From Ustulina deusta (lineage: Eukaryota; Ascomycota; Sordariomycetes; Xylariales; Xylariaceae), in NCBI GenBank assembly GCA_023159155.1, contig JAJNNX010000002.1:1984001-2048000 (forward strand): 64,000 nt of DNA. The letters are read 5' to 3'. Below are positions 23,901 to 35,993 of the stretch, piece by piece. The notes below the pieces were generated by a model. The model saw only the letters and a list, made by a program, of their open reading frames with translations. It was not told where the DNA came from and did no database searches. A program made the position numbers and the translations under genes. Position 1 is the stretch's first letter; every line of letters begins with the position of its first letter.

Positions 23901-26900
23901 ATCGACACATAGATACTAGTTAGGAGGGTGATTAGATTCATCTGGAACGCGTCACCAGTCAGTGATGCCAGCCAGTTCAGAAAACTAGACAGAGCTCTAG
24001 GCCAGGGGTGCATAGGTTAGGTGCACAGCAGCATATCTGTCCATCTGGGACCACGACGTGATTATCAGCTTAGCTACTTCATTACCCATACTCATCCATC
24101 ATACATGTAATCCCTTGTGCATGCCGTCAGATTAAAGTTACCAGGGTGTGCCATTATCTCCATTCTTTCTCGCGGGTACCGAAGATTCCCTTTCCGTATT
24201 TATAGCTCAACATGATAAAAACAACTTCTAGATACGACGTTGTTGGGCAATTAATCAAGTCAACATCTGTACTACATGTCGGCTGTCCAAAGGGGAAAGG
24301 AAGGGGGAAGAAACCTACCCAATGCCAACATCCCATGCATGAAGTGACGGTAGTACTAGTAGGGAAATACCCCAGCTCGAACAACGAGTCCTAGAATCTA
24401 GAACGCCATGAAGATATGTAACCAGGTATCCGGAAGCCTTTGGTGTCGAAAAGCTGATGTCTCAGATAGCGCACAGGTGTCTAAGACCTACATATATGCG
24501 TAGATAAGATGTACAACACTGTATGACTGTTTGTCGAGAAGGCGTTGGGAAGATGTCAAGAAAACATGCGCCCAGAAGCCACAGTTTGAGAGGATGTGCA
24601 GTGGCTTATGTTCCTTCCAGCGGGTTGGTGCTTGCACGTTTCTCCAACACCGTTTCGTGGCACCGGCATTCAATGGGTATTCTTTAGCACTGGAGCAAAA
24701 CTCACCGTTCTTTTTGACTTGGTTGCGGCTTGTATTGCTTTTCGGGCTCCTGTCGTTCCGTTGCTGTAGCTTGAGTGACAACATCTGGCATTTTCACGTG
24801 GGTTGGAGACACTGCTACCCTCTATGTAGGGCCTATAAGCTTGAGTCCGATGAGGAACAATGTTAGTCATTTTCTGACGGCGTTCGTTCATACACGGAAA
24901 GCCGACCACGAAGAACGCTTGTTTTTGGTGTTGAGACTTGATATGCTGAGGCGAGCTACGCAAACCCGAGGCGCAGTCTCAAGGAAGCACAATATTTGAA
25001 TATATCTGCGACGGAGAATTCCGATGATGCATCTCACTAAATGACGGCAAATCGGCCGGTGGGCTAGAATCAGCAGAATCTTAGCATGTCAAGGGATTTT
25101 CATCCTACGCTAATCCGGGACGCCTCGGTCACCAAATGCGTTCAAGTTGGAGATCACGACTCGCAGGGCTCGACAAACAAGAAAAATAACTGACCTGTTG
25201 CAAACGCGTCACCTGTTGATTGATGGAAACGAAAGTAATTGAGGCGTACAGGAACAGGGGCGTTGCGGCTAAGCGCTCGCGTTGATCTTACATTTCTAGT
25301 AGCGTTGTGGATGTTAATAATGGACGTACAAAGCCTGCTTCCTTGATAGCTTGTGCTATCATCACATGCGAGGTTAGAGCTGTTAGCATCGGGCTTTACG
25401 CCGGCTGCCCGAGGTGAGACAAGTGAGATCCCCGAATCTAAAGACGGGCAAGGAGAAACTTTGCCCTTGGCTCACGCTGTTTAGAAATATTTTCGCCAAT
25501 GATAACTCCGTCCGGTAAGGTGCGTGCACGGCGTACGGTGGATGGTTGAATAAAACACCGTCAGCGGATAAGAAAAAGAAAAAGCAAAACATTTCATCCT
25601 CCAAGACTGGCCGCTACTGACCCTATAAGGATAATAGTTGGGCTCAACAAGTTGTTGGTGCCCAAAGGCACGGAAGCGACTTACGGGCGTCTTTTGAACT
25701 TCCACAAGTCTCGTTGGATCTCGTTGGAGCTACTAAAGTCGTGTCGCACAATCCAAGGTGTGCAAGACCTCCCGCGTGGCATGGCTGTCCGTGCCCTTGC
25801 TCTGGTATTTGTGTACCTGTGATAGGATACTAGGAGGGTTCGACAACAGCCTCTACGGCATGGCCCTTTGATAGGTTCAGATTTTCTTCTTCTTCTTCTC
25901 CTTCTTCTCCCCCCTTTCGTTGGTCAGGCTTCGAGCTGAGGCCCAGTTCTCGGATCAAGTCAGAATCGGGGCTGCGATGCGAGGGGATCGAGCGTTTCCT
26001 TCTCCCTTGCCAAGTGCCAGTTCCGTTGGCTCACTAATTGCTGTTGGGTGTGAAAAGGCAAAATGCCTAATGCCTCACACCCATGCATGCATTGCCACCC
26101 ATGTCACTATCGAGTAGAGTGTTGCCACCATCACAACTACAGACATAGGTAGCTTGTTACAGCTGTGGTTAATGAAAACATGAGATGTCTCAAGCCGCAC
26201 ATGCTCAGGGCACGCACGAGACACGGCGCAGGAATCATCTTGCGTCTGTGAGAAGCGCCGCGGGCTGGCAGGTATGTTTGACAGTGTTGTAGCGTCACAT
26301 GACCCGTAGGATGAAGAAGATCTTGGGCACAACAGATGATTAGTGAACAAAAGGCTAGCCATGGGCCACTGGAAGTAGGTGTGATCCTCCCAAAAGAGTA
26401 GCTCGACGCGTCAGATTGTATAGCAGTTTGGCCGGTCGGAACTTGTCCATGAACACTGCCGATGGGAGAAGCTTGAATGATTGATTGGCCGTGAGCAATG
26501 AAGTTTGTATGGAACGCAGAGCCTCAATGGTAAATGAAATATGAGAGGATACTGTGTAAGCATGATATGACGGCCACCCGCTCGCTACCCGGAGGAGGAG
26601 GAGGAGGAAGAAGAGTAGTCGGCCAGAGAAGAGCTGGCTCCAACTGCTGCCAACAACAAATAACTCACTCGTCATTTGATGAAGGTTTTCGGCTAGAAGG
26701 GGACACGATTCGGAGCATAGTCACCGCTCGGAAAAATGAGGCGATACGGTTGAAGCGTTGGTACAACAATAAGTACGACATGTATCATTTACACATGAGC
26801 AGTATATCGTGCTGATGGGGATTCCAAGTGATCTTTAAAACATGAGGTACACTCCGGAGCAGGTGATCAACCTGGTTCCACCAACTGGTTTAATTCATTT

Positions 26901-28226
26901 ATTCACACCGCCACAGTAGGTACGCTCTGCCTCCCGAGAACTTGGAAGTATGAGGAGGTGAGCAGTCTGCTGGACGGAGCGAAAGTATCATCATGTCGAG
27001 GTGTGAGATCCGATACTATATCCACAATACTACTTCCTTAGGTACTTAGTATAGTGTACATATGGAGACAACCTTGGTACAAAAAAAAGAACCCCTCCAA
27101 CGCCCCCCCTCCCCCTCCCCCTGCTGCATGCGCTAGTCCTTCTTACCTAGTCGTCGTGTAAAGCGCCCCAGGCGTGGTAGGTTGTAGGTATCTGCATGTA
27201 TCTATCTACAAGAGGTAGGTTGTGTGAAAGGTTGGATAGGCCGACGCCCCCAAATACTATATTGGATGCAAGTGGTTTTGGTCATATACATGTAGGTATG
27301 GAGGGAATGGCGGTGGGCGTGTAGAGAGAGACCTTACCCTCTCGTGTAGGTACTCCATGTACAGAGACTAGGTCATGTACATCTGTCCTGAGAGCCCGCC
27401 CAGCTTATACATCATCTAGTATATTGTGTGCTCTCCAGGTGCTAGGTATTACCTAGCACTCCAGCATCTCCACTTGTTGCATCTCCATCATGGTACACCA
27501 TAGGTACACATCTGGAGTCCTCCCATCGTTCGTCACTTACACAACACCTGCGGTAAACTGCGCCTACCCAACCTACAACTGTACATGCTAGTACTGTACT
27601 TCTCCTTGTTGCCGACTCGAGAATGCTGGTGGCCAGTGTCCAACACGAACCATCATTGGGCTGCGATCATGTTGCCCGTGTTGGTACAATGTTGACCTCC
27701 CAGTATAAGAACGAGCCCACGCAGGCCAGCGCACTCCGGCACCACTCCATCCTCTCTCTCCCTTCGACGTCTGTCTCTCTGGTTTCTACCAGCCTTGGAC
27801 ACTTGCATTATATTGTACAATATACTTGTTGTCTGTGTTCTGTATCGCCCGTCCTCAAACCTAACCACTCGATGTTCGAGGGCCCGGATGAGAAACCGCC
27901 CAATATCCTACCTGAGCATATTCCCTATTATATATGGCCAGCACCGCATCAAAGCTCGCTTTTCGAGGACGAAGTGGCACCCATCACCACGCCATCACCA
28001 CCTATTACCGTACACGAACAACGTTATAGTGAGGCTGTTGTTGTTTTATCCTCCGTACTTCTGCCTGCTTCTCGCCATTATAAACTCGTCAGATCGTCGC
28101 ACACAAAACAGGGTGGCAGTCGTCGGTTTTGGTTTTTGTTCGGCCCTTCAAGCAACCTGGCGTCAACCCAGCCGGCAACCATCTATTCAAGCTACCATAT
28201 CGCACGTACTATCCAATCTCAGCAGG

Positions 28227-28955
28227 ATGTCGAGCCGCACATCTCCCGAAGATCCGTTCGACTTCTGCTCTGTCGCCGGTGACGCTGGCGGGGAGTTCGA
28301 AGACAGCTTCACCGCCGTCCGTCCTCCTGAATACAATAACAGCGACCAACCCTCTAGGAGGTCCTTGCCTACTGGCCCCAGTGCCGCACCTCAAACAGGC
28401 GTCACCACGAGCCAGGCTCCTGGGCATATTCTGTCTTCACAGTTGGACGACGCAGGACAACACTACCCCGCCTCCAACAGCGCGGCCACCGTCACAGGTG
28501 CTGAGGTTGCAGCTGCTACCCAAGCTACTCTTCCCCGACTTCATATTCTCTTCCACACCAACCGTGACTACAACAGTGCCCTGCAGCCCCTGACCGAGCG
28601 AGCTGTTGCCGCTCTCAACCATGACGTCGCTCACGGATCAGGTAATGGCAACGTCGGTGAGTGGATTCATGGTCGGTCGCAATTCTCGCCAACAGATCCA
28701 ATGGGGATTAACATGTCTGTGCTCCGGAATCCTCCCACCGGGTCCGCGACTCGGACCGATAGTAGGTCGTCCTGGAGTATGATCTCGTCGTCAACACTCC
28801 AGCCCTCGCAGATAGAGAACGTGGCCGACGCCGTCTGTGCCACGGGGCAGCAGTTCGCCGATGTGAGTGCCCCGATCGGCCCTCTATTGGATGAGGATTG
28901 CGTCCGAAGTGCAATGCCGCACGCTCCGCGACAACCCCCAGATGGTGACGATTGA
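28227..28955 (+). CDS. Hypothetical protein, Ser/Pro/Thr-rich
   Basis: A single open frame of 242 residues beginning at the ATG in context AGGATGTCG. I do not recognise it. It is low in complexity and hydrophilic, with an acidic start (SPEDPFDF) and a Ser/Thr/Pro/Gln-rich middle. No signal peptide, membrane segment, zinc ligands or catalytic motif is visible. A short more ordered stretch (about 85-125, LPRLHILFHTNRDYNSALQP) may be the only folded part. The frame is open further upstream to 27795, but the ATG at 28227 follows a long CT-rich leader and begins protein-like composition. It stands alone between gaps of 9.3 and 3.7 kb. Its stop codon lies inside an exact 26-base repeat shared with the RBR ligase start. 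Coding status is moderately likely, the function unknown. Confidence 0.55.
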   Translation: MSSRTSPEDPFDFCSVAGDAGGEFEDSFTAVRPPEYNNSDQPSRRSLPTGPSAAPQTGVTTSQAPGHILSSQLDDAGQHYPASNSAATVTGAEVAAATQATLPRLHILFHTNRDYNSALQPLTERAVAALNHDVAHGSGNGNVGEWIHGRSQFSPTDPMGINMSVLRNPPTGSATRTDSRSSWSMISSSTLQPSQIENVADAVCATGQQFADVSAPIGPLLDEDCVRSAMPHAPRQPPDGDD

Positions 28956-28972
28956 TATACCCGCATGCTCAT
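28947..28972 (+). repeat. 26-base dispersed repeat, copy A (stop codon of the 28.2-kb ORF)
   Basis: Exact match over 26 bases to 38659-38684. It begins GACGATTGATATACC and ends GCATGCTCAT. In this copy the TGA at 28953-28955 ends the 242-residue frame, and an in-frame ATG at 28965 opens a 51-codon frame to 29120. Flanks show no extended similarity to the other copy. Confidence 0.9.
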
Positions 28973-31900
28973 GTACACCATCTATGCATCGCCAATATTC
29001 ATGACGGTGATGGTGGATGATGATAACGGATATGAAGGTGACCATGTCATGCCAACGAATGTGAGAATAAACGAAGTCGATGACAGTGGTAGTCAATTGC
29101 CGCCATCCCGTGGACCATGAGACTCGGCAACCGCCATGCCGGAAAGGTCTTCCTTGGCCTGGAAGTTGAGAAGGTGACCGCTTGGTACTTCTGTTTTGTG
29201 TTAACTTTGTTCTGTTTTAATAAACGTTGGGTTAATTTCTGGGTTTCCCACTGTGGGTCTCTATCCCCAACTGTATGAGCGAGCCACTACTCGTCCCTTC
29301 CCCTTCCTCCTTTCCTCAATATCCACATCTGCATCGGCGGTATACGGTAAAGGGAAAAAAGAGAACAAGAAGACCAAATAAGATCACCTTGGTACACTCG
29401 TACCTTACGTGCTCATTCGTTGGGGAAGAGTAATGCATGTCGGTTCCCCCATCTTGATTCCCCAGGGCATCTTTCTTTTTTTGCTTCCCGGCTGTCTGTA
29501 TAAACACAAGATCTAGAAAGTCAATCGAGAGAACATTTCTGGGGGTGTTGGGGAAAGGGAAGGGGTATGTTGCCGATACCCCGGCTATCTGGCGGGGACA
29601 TAACGAGATGCGTTATGACCTGATCGACATTTGTCAATGATGACGATAATACCGACGCCCGGCATCTGACACCACGCTTGGTGTTACCATCTGGGTACTG
29701 TGTCTAGTCTGAAGTAGATAGAGGGGAAGGATGGGTGTTCATCTTACCGTGGTGTGCTGACCGTCGTATCCAACCTCCAAATCAAATATTCTGTACCCAT
29801 GCACGTTCTCCTCACCACGATTGAAGCCATCGTGTATTGTTTCTCATCCCCGCACCTTCATCAATACCATTACCCCAACTCATCATCACTTTCTCCTCTT
29901 TCCTTCTCCTCTTCTTCTCCGCCCCCCGGATATGTATCCTGGATAACGAGGTCTTTCTTCCCCCAACGCCGTTACTATTGCGGGGTACCTCACACCACTT
30001 CGCCTGGTACCGATAAAGTATGCGCGGATATGCAAGACCCTCCGAAAGAGATGACGTGTCTTGGCAAAGGTCATACCACTCGCGTGGGACGTCAATGTCA
30101 TGCCGCACCCATCCGGTCTTTATAGCTGGGTGCCCAGTTGGCGTTAAGATGGTCTCGTTTTATGGAATTTCCCCGAATAGGTTTTCCAATTGCCAACACC
30201 CCCCACCCATCTAACCCGCATATGCAAGTAATTATGTCGGTACGAAACAACGTTTTGTATGGTATCCATTCGTAAGGCTGGAAAATCCCCCTGCGACTTG
30301 TACCGTGCTGTGCTTAAAAAGAAGAAGAAGAAAAAGAAAGAAAGAAACCCCCCCGCCCTCCTCTAAAAAGGGCAAATGTAAAAAAAATTTAAAATGAACA
30401 AAATTCCCCAGGTAGTTACCGTCGTAGGTAGCGTGGGGGTGGATTATTTCAATCATATCGTAATTTCGACTGTCTTCGATTCGTGCCTACTGATGCGTAA
30501 GCGAAGCCGGTTTACTTGCGGGATACCCTCCTAGTCTTGGCTCAAGCATTGAATTTTGCGTGATAATCGTGCGTGCACGTTGTATATGCAGACGCATATT
30601 TCATAACGCTTCTCCCTTCCCCCCCTTTCTTTCTAGGAAGCACATCCCTAGAGTCTGGGGTAAATCAAGTTTCGATTTTGATACCCCGTAGGCTGCTGTT
30701 ATCGGAAACAGCATGATGAACAAATATCGCGCACCCCCCCCCCCCCCCCCCCCCCCCTACCCCTGTCGACAGTTCTCGTTAAGCAGATTGACCTCACCGG
30801 GTTGCGATAGATAGTCGGAATGTCGGGATCGAACCAGGACTTTGTTTGCGCTCTTTCGATTCTATGCATTCGATGCCACATACAGACTGACGTGACGCCT
30901 TAACCTGCGGAGAAGACGGGTGAAGGCCCAGATCTGTGCGATGATGCGGGTCGGCTATCTGGGAGATAGAGTTGTCTGATGCCTCTTGTTATAACAGCCT
31001 TGCGGGCTACTCTGCTCGTAGACGAGAAACACACGGGTCAGCCATGACTTGTTTCCGCGCTCTTCGGATATCCTAGTTATGGGACGCGGCGTCGCTCGCG
31101 GTGACGGCACCGTCGCCTCGCATCGCTAGACAGACGGAAATAAATCCTGCTTTAAACAGAGTTTTCCTTTGCGCTCGAAAGCAGCCGAAGCACTCAGATC
31201 CCGCTAAATGCGTCGATCTGGTACATCGGTGACGTGTGCGTCTTCTATACCTCGAGGTATGATCGTCGTCCTGAAACATCATCTTATACTATCGGGGTTG
31301 GGGATAGACGGGAGCCTGAAAGGACGCGTTTTTAATATCTCTCCCAAGGTGTTACGCTGTCTGCCGACAACGCAACACAGCACCTTCCAAACAAGACATT
31401 GTGGTACAGTCCATGCTGAAGATGCGGATAGACGCGTCAAGTCTGATTCCGATTTCTTCATTCAGAGTTCGGGGTGTTGATAGTCTCTAGAGTAACGCCG
31501 TCCACTGTGTTGCGTCAACCCCTTCAACCTAGAGCTGCAAACGAGAAGATCAGCCATGCTTCGCATAGTCCGTAACCCGGTAAAATTGTCGAAAATTCTA
31601 GGTCTTGCCAAGAACCATCTCTTCTTCTCCGCATCAAAGCCGCCGTCTCGTTTTCGGTAGGTGGTGACTACCTACCCAAGAATACCTCTGCCCACACGTA
31701 CCCTGATGGGGGTTGAAGTGTATGTCGAAAGTGTAGCCCCAGCAGGCACCCATATCTTTCCGAGGTGGTTTTCTTCACAAGCGTCGCCCCTTGTCCCGTC
31801 GAATAACCTCCATGTTATCTTCTTGTTCTACCCGAAAGCCTAACAAACGGAGAAGGGCCATCGTCGACCTGTCTTTGCCTGGTAACTTCCCCTCCCAGGG

Positions 31901-32656
31901 CTGAATAATTATGCCCAAAGCTCGATCAGCAAAGAATGCACGCCGCTGCGCAATAATGCATCTGGGATATGAGAGAGTCAGAGATCGAGTCAATGTTCCC
32001 TACAACCACTACGCGGACCCTTCTAAGGCCTGACTGGAGAAGGGAGATGGGTAATACTTAAGGAGCCGGACGTAGTTGAATTATTTTCCGGTTTGGAAGA
32101 AGTCTAGCTCCGAATTTCGGGTGGGACTAGATAGGTAAGGATCATCAGGCTTTTTGGAGGCGAGGTAGGACAGCAGGCAAGGGAGGGCCGAGGGGGGGCA
32201 AAAGTAAGGTTGAAATAACGACAAGAATGAACCCCTAGGCGAATAAGGTGTCTGGTGTCGATCGACGGAGAGGGTGTGGAAACGTTGGGCAGTAATGGGA
32301 GCTCATCGGGAAGCAGGAATGAGGCTTTTCCTGTGTAGCCAGTTGCAATACTTTAAAAGCGAATCAGAGTAGTCAATTGCAGGCAGACGATTGGTTATAT
32401 TGTGGACCCCTTGAATGTGTTTCGGGTCGATTGGATGGTTAGGATACCGCAGATTTCCAGGAGGGCTGGAATACGCCTCTCTTGATAGGTATTTGGTGCC
32501 TGACCGATAAATAGGTAGGGATGGGCGCGTATGTCATTTGCTTTATCTGGTAAAACGCCGTCGCTATATGAATTAGGTATTCCGGGCCGAAACTCCTAGA
32601 CGATAAGAAGTGCCCAGGGTTGGTTTCATCTCTTTATTTTTATATACACTGCCGAC
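28956..32656. other. Gene-poor region between the hypothetical gene and erb1
   Basis: About 3.7 kb. The first 300 bases are probably the 3' untranslated region of the upstream gene and include a 51-codon frame at 28965-29120. The rest holds only short scattered frames, AG/CT-rich patches (29.85-29.93 and 30.31-30.36 kb) and a long poly-C run. An isolated B-box-like GGTTCGATCCC lies on the minus strand near 30,827-30,837, but no tRNA folds around it. Confidence 0.45.
30734..30757. repeat. Poly-C tract of 24 bases
   Basis: An uninterrupted run of 24 C after GCA and before TACCCC. Unusual in length for a mononucleotide G/C run in a fungal intergenic region. The exact length may be an assembly estimate because such runs are hard to sequence. 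Confidence 0.85.
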
Positions 32657-35193
32657 CTACGTCCACAATCTACACATGCTATCTGCACCAGCGCTAACAA
32701 TCCATGGATGATGAGGATGCCAAGCCACATCTGTAACACCAAGTCTATTGACCACTCGGTGACCTGAAAGCATTTTCACGGGAGTTATGGTAGGACCTTC
32801 CATGAGGTCGTTTACCACCTTGCTGTGAAAGATTTGCAGCGTGCCATCATCACTACAATCTGCAAAGAGCGGGTATGAGCCTGGGTGGAATTTCACCGAC
32901 CGTATGGCTTGCTCGTGGAATCGTAACGTCTTGTATGGCCGGATTGACATTTCAAGATCGTGCCAAAGCAGGCGGCGGTCGTATGAACCAGCAATTAAGT
33001 GATCGCCTCCGGGATGAATGTCAAATGACGAAATCCAGCGACAACCTGGCTGGACAGTCTTGACAAGCTCTTGTCTTTGCAGATCATAGCAACGTATTGT
33101 CCTTTGAGTTGCCACGAAAAATAGAGGTCGTGATGGGTGGAAGGAGGCCGTCTGTGGAGCACCGCCCGGTAGTTTACGGAACGGTATTTGCGTAAGATGC
33201 TTGCTCAGCGTGTGTATAGCCACAGCACTACGTTGACCCGCAGGTGACACTGTGCAGAAGAAGTCACCTCTACGGTGCCAATGTATGGTCTTGATAGGTG
33301 ATCTGACAGTCGCTTTCAGCAACACACACTCGTCTTCTAAGCGCGCTCCAGGCCGTGCCCACTTAGCGGGCGGGTCTTTCCTTGCACCGTTTGCCGTTGT
33401 TTGCTGTTTAGCGTTGCTGGCATATCCAAACCCTGCATCAAGGATGGCCCGGCTGGCTTGTTCTAGTTCCGGGTTCATGATAGACGGTATCATCAAGTAG
33501 ATATCCTCACTGACGGCGGCCGATAGTATTAACCCATCCTGGCCAGGACGCCACCTGACAACATCAACGGGATCATCACTACTCAGCTTGGCCTGCCACT
33601 GCTGCCTTCCATCCGAGAGGCCCCAAACCCTTACTGTGCCGTCGTCACCGCCGCTAGCCAACCACTGGCCCGATGAATCGATAGCTACTGACCTTACCCT
33701 GCCCTCGTGACCGGCAAATTCGATGGAGGCAACTGTGGGGAACGGACGTAATTCCTCAGGGCGAGGCAGTTTTGGCAGGAGTGATGTAGGATCGATGTTG
33801 AGTCGGTTTTTCCGCACGCGAGGCGCAAGGTACAGATCCAAGCACCTCTCGAATCGTTCCTTGACAAACTGATCGTAGGCCGGGGTCCGTCTGAGCGAGT
33901 CGTACTTCTGCGGCAAGTATGTCTTCTCTCGTTCTTCCGGGTCGGTCTCTTCCCAGGCCTTCCTCTCAGCATTGGTTGGCAGGTATTCTGGTGGAGGGTT
34001 ATACGATAGGTCGTATCCTGGAGGAGCAAGCTTGGGCGCAGGAATGTGCATAATATTCGGCGGGCGGGGGGTTTCATCGGCCCATAAGTCATAGTGCACT
34101 TCCTCTTCTTCATCCTGTTCTTTTTCTCTCTCCTCTGGAGGTTTGTAGGGTAATATCCTGCCTTCCCGAATAGCCTTGACTAGCTTCATTACGCGCTTAG
34201 CCTCGTGCTTCGAGGGCACAAAGCGCCGCTTCGGTTCTGGGGCTGCAGATAATGGGAATTGTTCCACATGGCTGGTGTACCATTCCACAGTATCCTGTCG
34301 GGCTGTCAGTTGAAATCATTCCTATGACCTGATTGCGCGCTATACACACCGGATACATGTCGTAGCCTTCTTCGGGAAGCTCTTTCATTTGGACACGACG
34401 AAGCAACTCCAACTCATCTCGGGTGAGGTTTAATGGTTTGCCTGTTTCAGGGTCCGTCAAACCAGTCCATCCTTCGGGCAATTCGATGCTGTCCAGGAGG
34501 GAATCGAGTGCTTCCCCGGTAGCCGGACGAAGAATCCTCTTGCCGTTGATGTCGTAGCCAATATGGGGGTATGAGTCGTAGAAGGAGAGAGGAATGTCTC
34601 CGATCTTGAGATGCGGTATTAGTATACATGATCCATATAAGCACTTCCCTCCATGCCACATGAGTGTCACGTCCTTGTAGCCGAGGCAGTCTCAATTGTG
34701 GGTTACGTGGAAAGGTTAGCAAGCTTGCTGGGACACGTACGGTATTGGTAGGCCCTTGGGCATCGGTGTCGTCAGAGTCGTATACGGGATCGATCTCGTC
34801 GTAGACGTACCGAATGCCGCCGTTCGCATCTTTTTCAATTCTGTAATTGGGTCGGCCATCTTTGTCTTCGTCTTCGTCTTCACCTTCGCCTTCGTCCTTA
34901 TCCAGGTGGACACCATTGGTGAGAGCCGACTTGTTCTCCCCGCTCTCGTCGTCTGTGGGGATATCTTCGCTTGCTATTTCATCCCCGGAGTCCGATCCAT
35001 CGTCGTCTTGGTCGTCTCCGTCTGAGTCGAAATCGTCGTCTGAGTCCTCATCATCGTCGAGCACAGCTTCCAAAATGCCGTCGCCAAAGTCGTCTTCGGA
35101 GTCGAGGTCCTGGATGATTTGTGCAGTAGCAGCAGTACCGCTGGTCTCAATATTTGAAGCTTTGCGCTTCAAATTGGCCTTTGCTGAAACCAT
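32657..35193 (-). CDS. erb1: Erb1/BOP1 ribosome biogenesis WD40 protein
   Basis: Exons 35193-34741, 34604-34350 and 34294-32657 join in phase 0 into 781 residues (yeast Erb1 has 807). Erb1 forms the PeBoW complex with Nop7 and Ytm1 in the nucleolus and is required for 27S pre-rRNA processing and 60S subunit assembly. The N-terminus (about 28-115) is highly acidic with [20 protein letters not shown] runs. The BOP1NT region follows, with the signature [17 protein letters not shown] at about 157-173 and [16 protein letters not shown] later. A C-terminal WD40 propeller starts near residue 430 ([21 protein letters not shown]) and runs to the last residue. The 135-base first intron is placed so that exon 2 begins directly at the conserved [10 protein letters not shown] block. 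A longer exon 2 is possible but unlike the family. Confidence 0.94.
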
Positions 35194-35993
35194 TTTGTAG
35201 TGTTGGCAATGCTGCCACCTGTGGTGTTGTGGTGCTTTGTTAGTGAGCCGCCTGCACTTTTTTTTTTCCTCCTAGGTATTTCGTCGCGATCCTCCATGGC
35301 TGGGGTTTTCTGCCAAGCTAAATGTTGACCGCCTTCCTTTTGTGGCCCAGTACTTCTCCACTTCGATTACACCCACCCCTGGCCCCGCTCTTGGTACCCC
35401 TCTATTCCTCTCTCATGCATCTTCGGATCCCGTCCCGAGATACTTGGGGAGTTAGCAGACTTCTGTCACTTCCGACTCTTCGGATTCGAGGGGGTTGAGT
35501 AGCTCTCGCTACCTGTTACTATTTTTGAGGCACGATCCGAGAAAACCCTTACAAGGCATCTTTGTATTCAGATACCGTGACCTATACCAGAGCTGTATTT
35601 CAGCATCATAGACCCAGTCGTGGATCATTGGTCTTTCGGATCCCCAAGCCTGAACTCCCTATTTCCGGTGTGGGGCATATATGCCGAACAAGGTATCCAG
35701 ATCTAGGTTGGGCATATTTGTCCGTCCGGTGTATTTGATCGACTGCCAGTCTGCTGATAGGCTAAACGTCTCCGACGGGCATTTGTTACCGACACCGACA
35801 AAACCACGTCGTCTTCTCGGTTGGAGAGTAACCTAGAAGACTGGACTCTTTCTTGTTCCTACGCCTAAGTTGTGATAGAAGTTAATGAATGTCTCTTGAG
35901 CGAGACCGCCACATTGAAACGTTTGGTTGTCTCTAGACCCAACAGCTCTCTGTCTACCTGTGTGTGCCCATTCGACAGCCCCTGTAACTAACG
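35194..35993. promoter_or_regulatory. Divergent intergenic region between erb1 and the FAH-family gene
   Basis: About 800 bases between opposite start codons, holding both promoters. A T9 run lies near 35,258-35,266. TCTAGG-type and GC-rich pieces occur but no specific element is recognised. Confidence 0.45.

Larger units (their letters stand above)
18881..28226. other. Large gene-poor region (about 9.3 kb) rich in TAGGTA/TACCTA motifs
   Basis: I find no reading frame here with recognisable domains, convincing splice structure or typical codon bias on either strand. The sequence is not AT-rich, so it is unlike a RIP-mutated transposon graveyard. It is full of short TAGGTA, TACCTAC, GTACATG and TACCTAGGTA-type motifs, most densely at 19.4-22.7 kb and 27.0-27.6 kb. 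The last several hundred bases (about 27.6-28.2 kb) are CT-rich and look like a transcribed leader of the following gene. It could hold regulatory DNA or non-coding transcripts. Confidence 0.5.

Noticed and set aside
12348..25037. A 17-base identity (CCGATGATGCATCTCAC) at 12348 and about 25021
   Set aside because: Identity of this length is roughly at the chance level for a 64-kb window, unlike the 26-base repeat.
30780..30890. B-box-like GGTTCGATCCC on the minus strand
   Set aside because: The flanking T-stem pairs poorly, and no A-box at the right distance gives a cloverleaf.
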